A stretch of DNA of 50,431 nt from SURF-21 sp964529285 (GTDB taxonomy: Bacteria > Actinomycetota > Geothermincolia > Geothermincolales > RBG-13-55-18), in assembly GCA_964529285.1 (NCBI GenBank), contig CAZGWK010000022.1, positions 1 through 50,431 on the forward strand, read 5' to 3'. The position numbers and the translations under genes are program-made. Shown here piece by piece: positions 16,897 through 26,179 of the stretch. The notes under the pieces are model-generated. The model searched no databases and was not told where the DNA came from. It saw only the letters and a list, made by a program, of their open reading frames with translations. Position 1 is the first letter of the stretch. Each line of letters opens with the position of its first letter.

Positions 16897-17742
16897 ATGT
16901 GGTGGAGATATGTTTTTATCAGGCCGCTGTTCGCTATCGCAGGTAACTCGAAAAAATATGACCTCAAGGTAACGGGGCTCGAGAATGTACCTCACTACGG
17001 ACCCTTTATTGTGGTTTCGAACCATCAGAGCAGCCTGGACATAGTCGCGATCTCCCTGGCGCTCAGGCCGGCTCTTACACACAGCCACATGTGGCCCTGG
17101 GCGAAAAAGGCCATCGAGAAAGGGAAAGAAGGGCCCATGGGATGGGCGCTCTGGAAGGTCTTTGGCGTCATCCCCATCGACCGCGAGAAAAAGGACCACT
17201 CGGAAGCCATCATGCTCAGCCTGAAATATCTGCGCCGCCGCGAGTTGGTATTCGTATTCCCGGAGGGGACACGCAGCAGGCCAAAAGAGCTCAAGCCCTT
17301 CCAGTTCGGGGTGGCGAACCTGGCACGGGCGGCACCTGCTCCCATACTGCCGGTAGCCACCTACAAGAGGGACGACGGCGGGATACAGGTGAACATCGGG
17401 AGGCTCTTTACCCTTCCTCCGAAGAAGAGGATGTACGAGATGCTGGAGGACCTCGAGGAAAAGGCGGAGGGCCGCTTCATCCAGCAGGTCGAGACCCTGC
17501 GGCAGTGGGCGGATACCGTGCCAAAGGACAAGAAGGGCATGAAGCTAATCGCCAAGATGGTGAGGATCGTGACAGAGTTCGTATCGCGTCAGGAAATCCC
17601 CTTCGACCTCTTCTTCCGGCTGGCGGAGGAAGAGGACAATGAATACATCCGGGACAGAGTCTTCGAGCTACTTCCCGACGATTGGAAAAAGGTGGAACCG
17701 GAAATAAAGCCCAAGCCCCTGTCCACGATAACAAAAGATTAG
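16897..17742 (+). CDS. 1-acylglycerol-3-phosphate O-acyltransferase (PlsC) family protein
   Basis: A 281-residue membrane-associated acyltransferase for phospholipid synthesis. The catalytic motif NHQSSLD (NHX4D) appears near residue 43, the glycerol-phosphate-binding motif FPEGTRSRP follows, and ILPVATYK is the fourth conserved block. The N-terminal FIRPLFAIAG stretch may attach it to the membrane. The C-terminal 90 residues beyond the domain are longer than in minimal PlsC proteins and largely charged and helical. GAGGAAAGG lies about ten bases before the ATG. The next gene begins 19 bases later in the same direction. Confidence 0.88.
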   Translation: MWWRYVFIRPLFAIAGNSKKYDLKVTGLENVPHYGPFIVVSNHQSSLDIVAISLALRPALTHSHMWPWAKKAIEKGKEGPMGWALWKVFGVIPIDREKKDHSEAIMLSLKYLRRRELVFVFPEGTRSRPKELKPFQFGVANLARAAPAPILPVATYKRDDGGIQVNIGRLFTLPPKKRMYEMLEDLEEKAEGRFIQQVETLRQWADTVPKDKKGMKLIAKMVRIVTEFVSRQEIPFDLFFRLAEEEDNEYIRDRVFELLPDDWKKVEPEIKPKPLSTITKD

Positions 17743-17761
17743 AGGTACGTAAGGGGGAGAG

Positions 17762-19156
17762 ATGCTCTGGACCATTGAGGCCAAGGACGAGTACGGTTTC
17801 GGTTACCGGGCGGGGAGAGGGAGAGAGCGCCTTTTCAGAACGGCGTTCCGGCAGGCAGGGGCGTCGTTGAGCAAGACGGGGGTTGATGCGGCGCGAATGT
17901 CCGGGAAGGCCAGGCGGCACCTGGCACTGCTCGCGGAACGCTATCCCGCGCAGCTGGAGCGGGTGACGGGGCTGGCGAGCGCGTTGGGCGCAGATCCCCG
18001 CGAGGTTGTGGCGGCCGGGATAGCCATGGCATCGCTGGCGGGTACCGGGTGCACCAATTTCGCCGCCGTGCCGCCGGCGACATCCGACGGCAGGCCCTAC
18101 GTCTCCTGGAACCTCGATCTCGCGCCTTTTTTCCGGCTGCTCATAACCAGGATGCCACTCTATATAAGGGATGTCGCCGGCAGCAAGCCCTACGTATGCA
18201 TGGGACTCCCGGTGCTGTTCGGGATAGGAGTGATGAACGGCGACGGCCTCTCGTCCTGCGTGAACTCGGTGGGTGCCATGGACGCCGGGGAGGGACTCAC
18301 CTTTTTCGAGCTCAACAACCTGGCCATGGAGACGCAGTCCACGGTGGATGGAGCGGTAAGCGTGTGGAGGGACAACCCCCGAGAGGTGGTGCCGGGACTG
18401 GCCATCGCCATCATCATGAACGCAAACAGCATCTTCGCCGATATGCGCGGCGACGCCGCGGTGATAGAGCACTCGCACAACCACATGGCGGTGGAGAAGG
18501 CCGCGGACCACGCCGGGGTGCTGGCCTCGGCAAACCACCACCAGTTCCTGGACCGTTCCCTCTCGGGAGGCGCCGACCCGGTCATCGAACCCCTCATCGC
18601 AGGCTCGTTCGCGCGTCTTGCCCGCATGTGGGAGCTGCTGGAGGCCTTTCGGGGCGGTATCGGTCCGCACACCGCAAGGATCATCGCCTCCGACCACGGA
18701 ATGAATTATTCGACCCTGGCCGAATTCGGAATAGAGCGCAGTTATTACGATGAGCGCATCGATGACGCCACCATATGCTGCCACCCATGGAACATCTTCA
18801 ACCATCTGCGGCGCCTGGAGATCGTCGAGGCCATGGTGGAGCTCAACGCGGCCAGGACCCTCAACAACATACTCATGGACCCCGCCCGCTGCACCATCTA
18901 TCTAACCAAGGGAAATCCCTGCCGCAAGCAGTGGGTACCGGTATGGGTCGGGGACGCCCTGCGCATGGAGTGGGCCGATGGGGCCAGGGATGAGATCGAC
19001 TACGCGCCGGAATGGCGGCCGGGAAAGCGGGCACGGCGCATCGACGTCTTCCGCCGGCCCTATGCCAGCGATACCAGCGATTGGATGCGCTCCATCGGCC
19101 TGCGGTTCTTCGGGGGCCTGGACCGCCTGATGGCCTCCGCGATCGTCAAAGACTAA
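17762..19156 (+). CDS. C45 family autoproteolytic acyltransferase/hydrolase
   Basis: A 464-residue protein of the peptidase C45 / acyl-CoA:6-aminopenicillanate acyltransferase-like NTN-hydrolase family. In this family a precursor cleaves itself before an internal cysteine that becomes the N-terminal nucleophile. The Gly-Cys pair in GTGCTNFAA (Cys97) and the following SWNLDL strand fit that site. A leading helical domain of roughly 96 residues is the pro-part. GNPCRKQW near the C-terminus is normal for the family's end. It follows the PlsC-like gene with a 19-base gap and a GGGGGAGAG ribosome binding site. It likely transfers or removes an acyl group from an amide; the substrate is unknown. 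Confidence 0.8.
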   Translation: MLWTIEAKDEYGFGYRAGRGRERLFRTAFRQAGASLSKTGVDAARMSGKARRHLALLAERYPAQLERVTGLASALGADPREVVAAGIAMASLAGTGCTNFAAVPPATSDGRPYVSWNLDLAPFFRLLITRMPLYIRDVAGSKPYVCMGLPVLFGIGVMNGDGLSSCVNSVGAMDAGEGLTFFELNNLAMETQSTVDGAVSVWRDNPREVVPGLAIAIIMNANSIFADMRGDAAVIEHSHNHMAVEKAADHAGVLASANHHQFLDRSLSGGADPVIEPLIAGSFARLARMWELLEAFRGGIGPHTARIIASDHGMNYSTLAEFGIERSYYDERIDDATICCHPWNIFNHLRRLEIVEAMVELNAARTLNNILMDPARCTIYLTKGNPCRKQWVPVWVGDALRMEWADGARDEIDYAPEWRPGKRARRIDVFRRPYASDTSDWMRSIGLRFFGGLDRLMASAIVKD

Positions 19157-19160
19157 GAGG

Positions 19161-21104
19161 TCACTGCATCCTCGGCCTTCCGAAGGCGCGCACCGCGATC
19201 TTGCGTTCCAGCACCAGTGGGGTGCCGCCGGGGTCCGTGATGGTGAAGTCCTCCTCCCGCCGGTCTATCTCCAGCTCTCCGGCCCCGGCGCTACGCGCTG
19301 CATGCTTTGCCAGCGCGGAAGCCTTTTCTCTGGCCGCGGCGGTGGCCGAGCGGAGATCGGCATGATCGTAGCGCCCGTCGGACGCGAAGGCGCGGTAAGA
19401 CTCGTCCGGCTGCCTGCGGATGAGCACCTCTTCGCGGTGGCTTACAACCCCCGCTACCGCTCCTACCGCGTTGGCTACTTCCATGCACGGTGGGATCACG
19501 CACTCGCCGCTTAAAAACGATGCTAGCGGGGCCAGGAAGAGAGCGGCGGGCGCGCCGGCCGCCAGTATGGGTGCTTGCAGCGAGAGGTCCAATTTCAGGC
19601 CGCGTGTCGCGGCTCCGTTCATCCACATGTCCAGCAGGTCCTTGTCCTTCTCCTCCAGGCCGAGGAGGAAGACCAGAACCTGCCTGGCTATGGTCGCACG
19701 TGCCATGTCCTTGACTTTGCGTATCAATTCGTCGCGTGAGGTCCCGGCCAGCCTGGCCGCCGTATCTACGGCGGCGCGCGAGAGGAAGGCGTTTCCGACC
19801 TGCGATTCACCGGCCGCGTTGAATATGTCCGTGGGGGTCAGGGAGGAGCGCATGACGGCACCCCGGTGTTCCATGCTCATGATACGGAGGGATGCATCAG
19901 GATTGAGGTCGGCGGACTTCAGCTCCAGGTGCGAAAGCGGCCCGTTTTCGAGCCTGCTCGAAAGCTCCGCTTCCGCCGCCTCGCAAGGCTCCGCGTCTCC
20001 AGTTCTTATCCAGAAGCTCATCATGTCCCGGACGGACCACCTGGAGCGGGATGCATCGATCCTGGCGAGTTCGGCGAGAACGTATTCTTCGGCGCCCAGG
20101 AGGGCTATAGGCAGCACCCTGCGCGGGCCCATTTCCATGCCCCCGTCTCGGGAGAGCCTTATCCAGGAATCGCCGCCCAGGCCGATGGTGCGGATATCGA
20201 TCGCCTCCACGCGCGTCGCGAGATCTCCGACCACGGCGCCCTCGCTGTTTATGGGCGGGAGACCGTCCTTGACCCAGGCGATATCGGTTGTGGTACCCCC
20301 GATGTCGATGACCACGCCCTCGCGGCGTCCTGAGAGGGTCAAAGCCCCTACGACCGATGCGGCCGGCCCTGAGAGGATGGTCTCCACGGGCCGCTCGAGT
20401 GCCATATCCGAGCCCATGAGGGTTCCGTCGCCGCGTACCACCATGAGAGGGCACCTGATTTTCCGCCCCGCCAGTATCGACCGTACCGATGTGATGAGAG
20501 CGGTGATGAGGGGGATAAGGCGTGCGTTGATGGCGGCGGTGGTTGCCCGCCGGGGGGCGTCGAGCTGCATGGAGAGCTCGTGCCCGCATACGATGGGCTT
20601 GCCCGTCTCCCGGGCGATTATGTTGCGGGCCCGAATCTCGTGGACGGGATTGCGCACGCTGAAGTAAGAGGAAACGGCGAAGGCGTCGGCCGCTTCATCG
20701 ATCTCCCTGACGGCGCTGCGCAGCGCCGCCTCATCGAGAGGTTCCGCCTCCTCTCCCCGCACGTCGTGCCCGCCCCCCAGGCGCACCACGCGCGCGCCAA
20801 AGGGGGCTACCTCGGCGGCGGCTCCATAACCGATGAGGATCAGGCATGCGCCGCCTCCGCGTCCTTCCACGATGGCGTTGGTCGCGAGGGTGGTGGAGAG
20901 ACATGCCAGGCTTACCTGCCGCAACATGTCGCCGGGCAGGCTGTCCAGTACACCGTCTATGCAGCGTGTGAGTTCGTGGTGGCTGGTGGGATATTTCGCT
21001 GAGGCGAGCACCTCACCGCCGTCCATGTCGTAGACCACCGCGTCGGTATAGGTGCCGCCGCAGTCCACTCCCAGGCCCAGATGTCCGCCGTCTGCTTTTT
21101 CCAT
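19161..21104 (-). CDS. Hydantoinase/oxoprolinase (HyuA-like) family protein
   Basis: A 647-residue ATP-dependent enzyme of the N-methylhydantoinase A/5-oxoprolinase/acetone carboxylase beta group, which opens cyclic amides or activates substrates using an ASKHA ATPase fold. Motifs: DCGGTYTDAVV at the start, STTLATNAIVEGRGG, RGDGTLMGSDMA, VIDIGGTTTDIAWV and the GLGGDSWIRL segment. No HyuB partner is adjacent. It is convergent with the C45 gene (four-base gap) and divergent from the acyl-CoA synthetase, sharing with it a promoter region with a strong inverted repeat. The C-terminal domain differs from classic HyuA, so the substrate remains open. Confidence 0.85.
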   Translation of the reverse strand: MEKADGGHLGLGVDCGGTYTDAVVYDMDGGEVLASAKYPTSHHELTRCIDGVLDSLPGDMLRQVSLACLSTTLATNAIVEGRGGGACLILIGYGAAAEVAPFGARVVRLGGGHDVRGEEAEPLDEAALRSAVREIDEAADAFAVSSYFSVRNPVHEIRARNIIARETGKPIVCGHELSMQLDAPRRATTAAINARLIPLITALITSVRSILAGRKIRCPLMVVRGDGTLMGSDMALERPVETILSGPAASVVGALTLSGRREGVVIDIGGTTTDIAWVKDGLPPINSEGAVVGDLATRVEAIDIRTIGLGGDSWIRLSRDGGMEMGPRRVLPIALLGAEEYVLAELARIDASRSRWSVRDMMSFWIRTGDAEPCEAAEAELSSRLENGPLSHLELKSADLNPDASLRIMSMEHRGAVMRSSLTPTDIFNAAGESQVGNAFLSRAAVDTAARLAGTSRDELIRKVKDMARATIARQVLVFLLGLEEKDKDLLDMWMNGAATRGLKLDLSLQAPILAAGAPAALFLAPLASFLSGECVIPPCMEVANAVGAVAGVVSHREEVLIRRQPDESYRAFASDGRYDHADLRSATAAAREKASALAKHAARSAGAGELEIDRREEDFTITDPGGTPLVLERKIAVRAFGRPRMQ

Positions 21105-21187
21105 GCGCTCTCTCTCCGTTGCATGTTGACTCTATATTTTTAGCAGGTATGGCCGCACTGCGCGATATCTTTCCTCGCCTCAACTTC

Positions 21188-21212
21188 TTTCGTGCTATAT
21201 TTGAGCACGAAA
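21188..21212. promoter_or_regulatory. Operator-like perfect inverted repeat in a divergent promoter region
   Basis: TTTCGTGCT (21188-21196), seven-base spacer, AGCACGAAA (21204-21212): a perfect nine-base inverted repeat with a centre-to-centre distance typical of dimeric repressor sites. It lies 30 bases before the acyl-CoA synthetase start and 84 bases before the HyuA-like start. No regulator gene is adjacent. Confidence 0.55.
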
Positions 21213-21241
21213 CTGCGGGAAACGATAAGAGGTAAACGAGT

Positions 21242-22663
21242 ATGGACGAGCGAAGGCACACCGAGGCATGCGCCGACCTGTGCCCGTTCTTCACCCCCAG
21301 AGGCATTGTGATAGTCGGGGCGCGGCGTTCTCCGGGATTCGGCTTCATCCTGCCCATGGCGCTGCAGCGCCAGGGGTGGGGAGACCGCCTCTACCTGGTC
21401 AATCCAGCCGGGGGAGAGCTGCACGGCATGCCCCTGTATAAGACCATAGCGGACGTTACGGGAGACCCCGACCTCGCCGTGGTCATCGTGCCGGCCGCGG
21501 TGGTGCCACGGGCCCTGGCCGAGCTCGGGGAGCGGGGGGTAAAGCACGTGATAATCGAGAGCGCGGGTTTCAGCGAGATCGGTGATGGAGGAAAGGCCCT
21601 GCAGGAGGAGGCGAAAGAGACGGCTCTCCGCAACGGCATCAGGGTCATCGGCCCCAACTGCGTGGGAGTGATCAACACCGCCAACCGCCTCTCCACGGTG
21701 GAGGTAGTGGACGAGGCGTTCACCCCGGGGCGGGTCGCGGTCATCGCCCAGAGCGGTGTCTTCGGCAATATCCTTTTAGACGGCCTGCACCAGAAAGGCC
21801 TGTATATCTCCAAGGCGGTGACCCTGGGCAACCGCATGGACGTCAACGAATGCGAGGTCCTGGACTACCTGCACCGCGACCCGGATACCGGGTTGATCAT
21901 GATGTACCTCGAGGGAGCTGCCGACGGCAGGCTGCTCAAGGAAGCTCTGGGGCGGGTAACCCGGGACAAGCCGGTGCTGGTGCTTAAAAGCGGGCGCACC
22001 GGCGCGGGGAAAAAGGCAACTGCTTCTCATACCGGGAGTATGTCCGGTGAGGACGAGCTGTACGAGGCGGTCTTCCGGCAGTCAGGCGCCATCCGGGCGC
22101 TCAGCCTGGACGAGCTGGTGGACATGGCGCGCGTTTTCGCGACCCAGCCTCTGCCGCAAGGCAACCGCTTGGGCATAACCACCTCCAGCGGCAGCCTGGG
22201 AGCCTTGGCTACGGACGCCGCCATCGAGGCCGGGCTGGAGCTGCCGCACCTCGAGCCCGCTTCGGTGGAGAAGGTACGCGGCATAGCCCCGCAGTGGATG
22301 AACGTGCGCAACCCGCTGGACGTGGGGCCATCCGGTCAGTTCCTGCCGGCAATGGCCGCATTGCTCGAGGACCCCAATATCGACATGGTGCTGTCTATCG
22401 CGGTTATGCCCTTTGCGGTTTTCCGCGAGTTCAAGCAGCGCGGGGTAGCGGTGAAGGACTGGCTGGGGACCGCCCCCGAACTGCGGGAGCTCGCCCCGCA
22501 CAAACCCGTTGTCCTGTGCTCCATAGGCGACAAGGGTTTCGTATCGGACCTGGATGACGCGGTTGGCCCCGATGTGCCCGTACTAACCTCGCCGGAATCG
22601 GCTGCGCGAGCGTTGGCCGCCCTACACCGCTATCGGACCTTGCGGGAAGCCAGGAAGGATTGA
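21242..22663 (+). CDS. NDP-forming acyl-CoA synthetase, alpha-type subunit (CoA-binding)
   Basis: A 473-residue protein resembling the alpha part of ADP-forming acetyl/acyl-CoA synthetases, which conserve the energy of a CoA thioester as ATP through a phosphohistidine. The N-terminal CoA-binding domain (IVIVGARRSPGFG, VIGPNCVGVIN, VAVIAQSGVFG) is followed by two succinyl-CoA-synthetase-like domains. The phosphorylated histidine is His263 in SHTGSMSG. The ATP-grasp beta domain is absent here and not encoded nearby, so a separate subunit elsewhere is required. It is divergent from the HyuA-like gene. A second family member is at 43510. Confidence 0.85.
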   Translation: MDERRHTEACADLCPFFTPRGIVIVGARRSPGFGFILPMALQRQGWGDRLYLVNPAGGELHGMPLYKTIADVTGDPDLAVVIVPAAVVPRALAELGERGVKHVIIESAGFSEIGDGGKALQEEAKETALRNGIRVIGPNCVGVINTANRLSTVEVVDEAFTPGRVAVIAQSGVFGNILLDGLHQKGLYISKAVTLGNRMDVNECEVLDYLHRDPDTGLIMMYLEGAADGRLLKEALGRVTRDKPVLVLKSGRTGAGKKATASHTGSMSGEDELYEAVFRQSGAIRALSLDELVDMARVFATQPLPQGNRLGITTSSGSLGALATDAAIEAGLELPHLEPASVEKVRGIAPQWMNVRNPLDVGPSGQFLPAMAALLEDPNIDMVLSIAVMPFAVFREFKQRGVAVKDWLGTAPELRELAPHKPVVLCSIGDKGFVSDLDDAVGPDVPVLTSPESAARALAALHRYRTLREARKD

Positions 22664-22912
22664 AGGCAACGGCCCGCTGGCTCTCGTAAAAAGATGATCC
22701 CTTTGCGCGAGATGCGAGCTCAAATCCAAAGAACCGGGATAAAATGGTAAGATATTGACGGTGGGGTTTGCTTTTGCACGGAAATCAGCCCGGGGCGACA
22801 GCGATGATGCGGAAGAACCGGAAGTGCCCGCTTTATGCGAACTCGCGCCCCGCTCCCCACCGCACGAGATGACCGGCTTGCTCGATTGACCTGTCTGTGA
22901 GGGGATGGCGGG

Positions 22913-23977
22913 ATGAGCACAAGGCTTTGCCCCGAGTGCGAGGTACCGAGGCGCATCAACAGGGAACATACCTGGTTGAGCAACGGCCTTATCGTGGAGA
23001 GAAAAAATCCCGAGCGGCGCATGCTCTTTTTCGAAAGTGAGAACATCGTCGAACTCTTCCGCAACGTGGAGGAGATCATCGGCCTCGATATCGAGCGCAT
23101 CCTCATTGAAAGCCAGCGCCGGGCGACATACGACTATGTCGTCAGCCTGGTCCCCTCCGCGGTGAAGAAGATAACCCGCCTCGTCGGCCTGAAGATATTG
23201 GCAAAAAACCTCATCGCCCTGACCCGGCTGATGGGATACGGCGATACAAATCTCGCGTCTATAAAATACAGGGGCGGCGATGACGACCACGTATCGGTCG
23301 TCATCAGAAACCCCTGGTTTCTGCAGTCCTTCTGCGGGCTGCTCTCGGGGGGGATGGAGGCGGTTACGGGTCTAGAGTCGGATGTGAGCTACGAAGAGGT
23401 GGGGCCCGATACTTATCGCGTAACCACCTATATCTCGAAACATCCATTGGAGTTAGCGGAACGCCTGCGTGAGCGTGAATACCCGCGCAAGGAAGGCAAT
23501 TTAGAACTGCGAAGGTGCAGCACGTGCGGCGGGCCCAAGGATCTCGAGTTTTTCGCCTGGAACACCGACGAGGGCACCATCGAGACGAGGGCGAACAGGA
23601 GGCGCATGGTCCTGGTGGGACCGGGGGAGTTCGAGCCGGTTTTCGACGAACTCGAGCATGAACTGGGCGAACATATCCCAAGGGTAGTCATCGAGGCACA
23701 GAGGCGTTTAGTGGCCGAGGGCTTCTACTCCCGTGAGGACATCCGGCAGGAGAACGATCTCGTCCGCCATTTCGCACTGCGGGGATTGGGAAATATGCGG
23801 GAGGTCAGGCTGGAGAAAAACCGGCTGCGCATCCGTCTGGAGAACCCCTGCCTGCACCTGATCGTCGTCGGCCTTCTGCAGGGCTTTTACGAGCTCATAT
23901 TCGCACAGCCGGGCGATGTTGATTGGGAGCTCATACCAGACGGCGACCTTATAGTGGACATCTGTGAAAAAGCATGA
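22913..23977 (+). CDS. Unrecognised protein with two related CxxC-headed halves
   Basis: A 354-residue soluble protein I do not recognise. It is an internal duplication: each half begins with a CX2C pair (CPEC near residue 6 and CSTCGGP near 202), followed by a short beta segment, then an acidic helix ending in a matching block (IERILIESQRRATYDY and IPRVVIEAQRRLVAEG), and later a strand rich in Arg and Val leading to NPWFLQSFCGLL in one half and NPCLHLIVVGLLQG in the other. The CX2C pairs could each bind zinc or meet in a dimer. The overall pattern recalls V4R (4-vinyl reductase) ligand-binding domains, but that is a guess. It stands alone, with AGGGG-type ribosome binding site. Confidence 0.6.
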   Translation: MSTRLCPECEVPRRINREHTWLSNGLIVERKNPERRMLFFESENIVELFRNVEEIIGLDIERILIESQRRATYDYVVSLVPSAVKKITRLVGLKILAKNLIALTRLMGYGDTNLASIKYRGGDDDHVSVVIRNPWFLQSFCGLLSGGMEAVTGLESDVSYEEVGPDTYRVTTYISKHPLELAERLREREYPRKEGNLELRRCSTCGGPKDLEFFAWNTDEGTIETRANRRRMVLVGPGEFEPVFDELEHELGEHIPRVVIEAQRRLVAEGFYSREDIRQENDLVRHFALRGLGNMREVRLEKNRLRIRLENPCLHLIVVGLLQGFYELIFAQPGDVDWELIPDGDLIVDICEKA

Positions 23978-24179
23978 GCAAGACGGAATAAAGCCTGGAT
24001 TTGCCGGTACTCTACGTTGATTTCATACGCCGTTCTACACAGATGAACAGGATATATTTACGCCAGGCGATATTGTCAAGGATGTATTTATTCCAGTCTG
24101 TGATCCGCTCAAAGCTTTTCCGCTCTGGCACAAACCGTGTCATTTATAAGTTCTGGAAAAAACTGCGATCAACTCGGTC

Positions 24180-24618
24180 ACCGGCGATATTTTCCTTGAC
24201 AGCACACCCCAGCCTCATCATCCACTATTTCTCGACCAAGGAGGAGATGATCGTCGCGCCGGTCGACTATATGCTGGATATGTACGAGGAGGCGTTCCTG
24301 CCGCGGTTACAGGAGATCGCAGACCCCGAGGAGAAACTAGAGGCCGCTATCGACGCCATTTTCGGCATGGAGTGGGCGAGGCTGGTGGATGGCGGGGTCC
24401 TCTATGCCTGCTACTCGCTGAGCTTTCGCAACCCGAGGGTCAGGGAGAGTTTCCAGAAGACGTATTCCAGGCTGCATGAGATATTGGTCGAGGAGACAGA
24501 AGATCTCATGCACAAGGGCGCCATGGTCACCGGGGCCGCCATCCCCATCGACGGCGGGATGACCGCGGGACCTGGCCTGGGAGTCATCGGGCCACTGTAC
24601 GAGAAGATCAGCAGTTAG
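24180..24618 (+). pseudogene. Chimeric remnant: TetR ligand domain joined to an SDR C-terminus
   Basis: The open frame encodes a TetR-type segment (LIIHYFSTKEEMIVAPVDYM, then about 80 residues of ligand domain) whose helix-turn-helix is missing, and then changes abruptly near 24505 to VTGAAIPIDGGMTAGPGLG, the standard C-terminal end of a short-chain dehydrogenase. The upstream AT-rich bases (24001-24179) do not look like coding sequence. It appears that a deletion fused the middle of a regulator gene to the tail of an SDR gene. Neither function can be retained. Confidence 0.65.
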
Positions 24619-24705
24619 GCCTTGGACATCGAGGATTTCAAGGCGGAAGGATAGACGGTTATCTGAAACAAGCTGGTTAACGAAAGGATTGCAGGAGGTG
24701 CGATC

Positions 24706-25276
24706 ATGGCGAAGGTGACAGGCGGAGAGGTCATAGTGAAATGCCTGGAGAAGGAGGGGGTAAAGAGGATATTCGGCATCACGGACGCTGGCTACCATGC
24801 GGTGATGGGGACAGCGTCGATCACGGCATGAGGTGGGTGGCACCCCGACACGAGGCGGCGGCGGCGCATATGGCGGACGGGGTGTTCAAGACCACGGGTG
24901 AGATACCGGTGGTCATGGCCGGCTATGGCCCCGGCATCGCCAACCTGGACCTGCCCTACGACATCTACTTCGGGGACCGGGTAAACAGAAACTGATCCAG
25001 GTGGACCTCGATCCCCGCAACATGGGTACCAACCGGCCCATAGCCATGGGCATCGTGGCAGGCGCCGGGGCGACCCTGCAGGCCCTGCTGGACAAGGCCG
25101 AGGACCTGGTGCCTGCCTTCGAGCGCGCCAAGAACCACGAGCTGCCGGCGGTGGTTTGCGTCAAGACCGACCTGGCCTCCAACCTCATCCCGCCCTTTGC
25201 CGACAAGTTCGTGGAGGTATACGAAGGCCCGCCGCAGCCCGAGGAGGCCCAGGCGTATCCGGTACCGAATGATTAA
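24706..25276 (+). pseudogene. Remnant of a thiamine-pyrophosphate (acetolactate synthase-like) enzyme
   Basis: An intact ribosome binding site (GCAGGAGGTGCGATC) precedes an ATG and a proper TPP-enzyme start (KCLEKEGVKRIFGIT). The frame then breaks near 24800; continuing in another frame gives RHEAAAAHMADGVFKTTGE and VVMAGYGPGIANL, the pyrophosphate-binding domain. Later pieces (VDLDPRNMGTNRPIAMGIV of the central domain and PAVVCVKTDLASNLIPP of the C-terminal end) follow after large internal deletions. The total is under 200 residues where about 550 are expected, so the gene is dead. Confidence 0.75.
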
Positions 25277-25333
25277 TTGCGGAGATCAATGGAGCGTCGG
25301 ATCGACGTACGCAGGCGATGGGAGGTGTAGATC

Positions 25334-26179
25334 ATGGGCATGAAATTGGCGGTGCTGGCCCCGATGGGGATCGATCCTGAGATAGAGCTGCTGCAGCAGA
25401 TAATCCAGGACGTCTTCGTGCGCAACGCGGAGAAGGTGAAGGAGGAAGGGACGGAGATCGACTTCCACCTGATGCACCGGGGCTTTACCGACATCGATTT
25501 CTTCGGCTACAAGTGTTTCAACGTGCGCAACGATTACGAACTCTTCGAGGCGGCGCTCAGGCTGGACCCGGAGGAGTACGACGCGGTGGTCATACACTGC
25601 GCCTTTGACTCCAGCCTGGATGCCATCCGCCAGGCCCTGGACATTCCGGTGGTCGGGGTCCTGCAGGCCGGGCTGCTCCTGGCGACCATGATGGGTTACC
25701 GCTTCGGCGTAGTCACCTTCGGCCGCACCGTGGTGCCCCTGATTGAGCAGACTATCGTGCGTTATGGCTTGGGGGACAAGGCGGTGAGGGTGCGCAGCTC
25801 GGAGAGCAGCGGCGAGGATATGATGATGGGCCTGGGATACGCGCAAGAAATCATAGACGCCTTCTCCGCCGCCGCCCGCGAGTGCATCGCCGACGGCGCC
25901 GAAGTACTGGTACCCGGGTGAACTGTCATAGCGCCTGCCTTGAGCATGGCACCCGGATGCGAAGATGAGTATCCCAATGGGGTCACCGAGGTGGACGGCG
26001 TTCCCGTGGTGGACGTGATCAGCGCAGGCGTACGCCTCGCGGAGGTGCTGGTGTCCTTCAAGAGGGCGGGCCTCTCCTGGATCAGCCGGGCTGCAGATTA
26101 CAGGCAGCCCGGAGCGGAGGATTTCGAGAACTGCAACGAGGACTTCCCATACCGCGGCTCCGGCAGCTGGCACTATTGA
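25334..26179 (+). CDS. Asp/Glu racemase superfamily selenoprotein, Sec196 at the second catalytic position
   Basis: Read through the TGA at 25919-25921 this is a full-length 281-residue Asp/Glu/hydantoin racemase-like protein in one frame. The first catalytic cysteine is Cys89 (VIHCAFDSS). The TGA falls at residue 196 in EVLVPG-U-TVIAPALSMAPG, exactly where the paralog at 13241-14038 has Cys194 in VVVVGCASLGPALS and where the family has its second catalytic cysteine. Downstream sequence keeps family features (VPVVDVISAGVRLAE). A bulged hairpin resembling a SECIS follows. GGGAGGTGTAGATC supports the ATG. Selenocysteine is used elsewhere in this window. The neighbours on both sides are pseudogenes, so a nonsense mutation that happened to hit the catalytic codon is the competing explanation. 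Confidence 0.72.
25919..25960 (+). promoter_or_regulatory. Sec UGA codon and SECIS-like hairpin (racemase gene)
   Basis: UGA at 25919-25921. TGCC (25936-25939) pairs with GGCA (25948-25951); a U-A pair extends it inside, leaving a UGAGC loop with G at its second position, 21 bases after the UGA. Lower pairing continues between GCGCC (25931-25935) and 25955-25960 with bulges. It is weaker than the other two hairpins in this window and lacks GGUC. Confidence 0.5.

Noticed and set aside
17477..20667. Large shadow frames over the C45 and HyuA-like genes
   Set aside because: They are antisense to genes with complete motif sets and have no ribosome binding site.
24741..24995. TPP enzyme as a possible fourth Sec gene
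   Set aside because: The pieces are in different frames and large parts are missing, so the TGA at 24829-24831 is a result of decay, not recoding.
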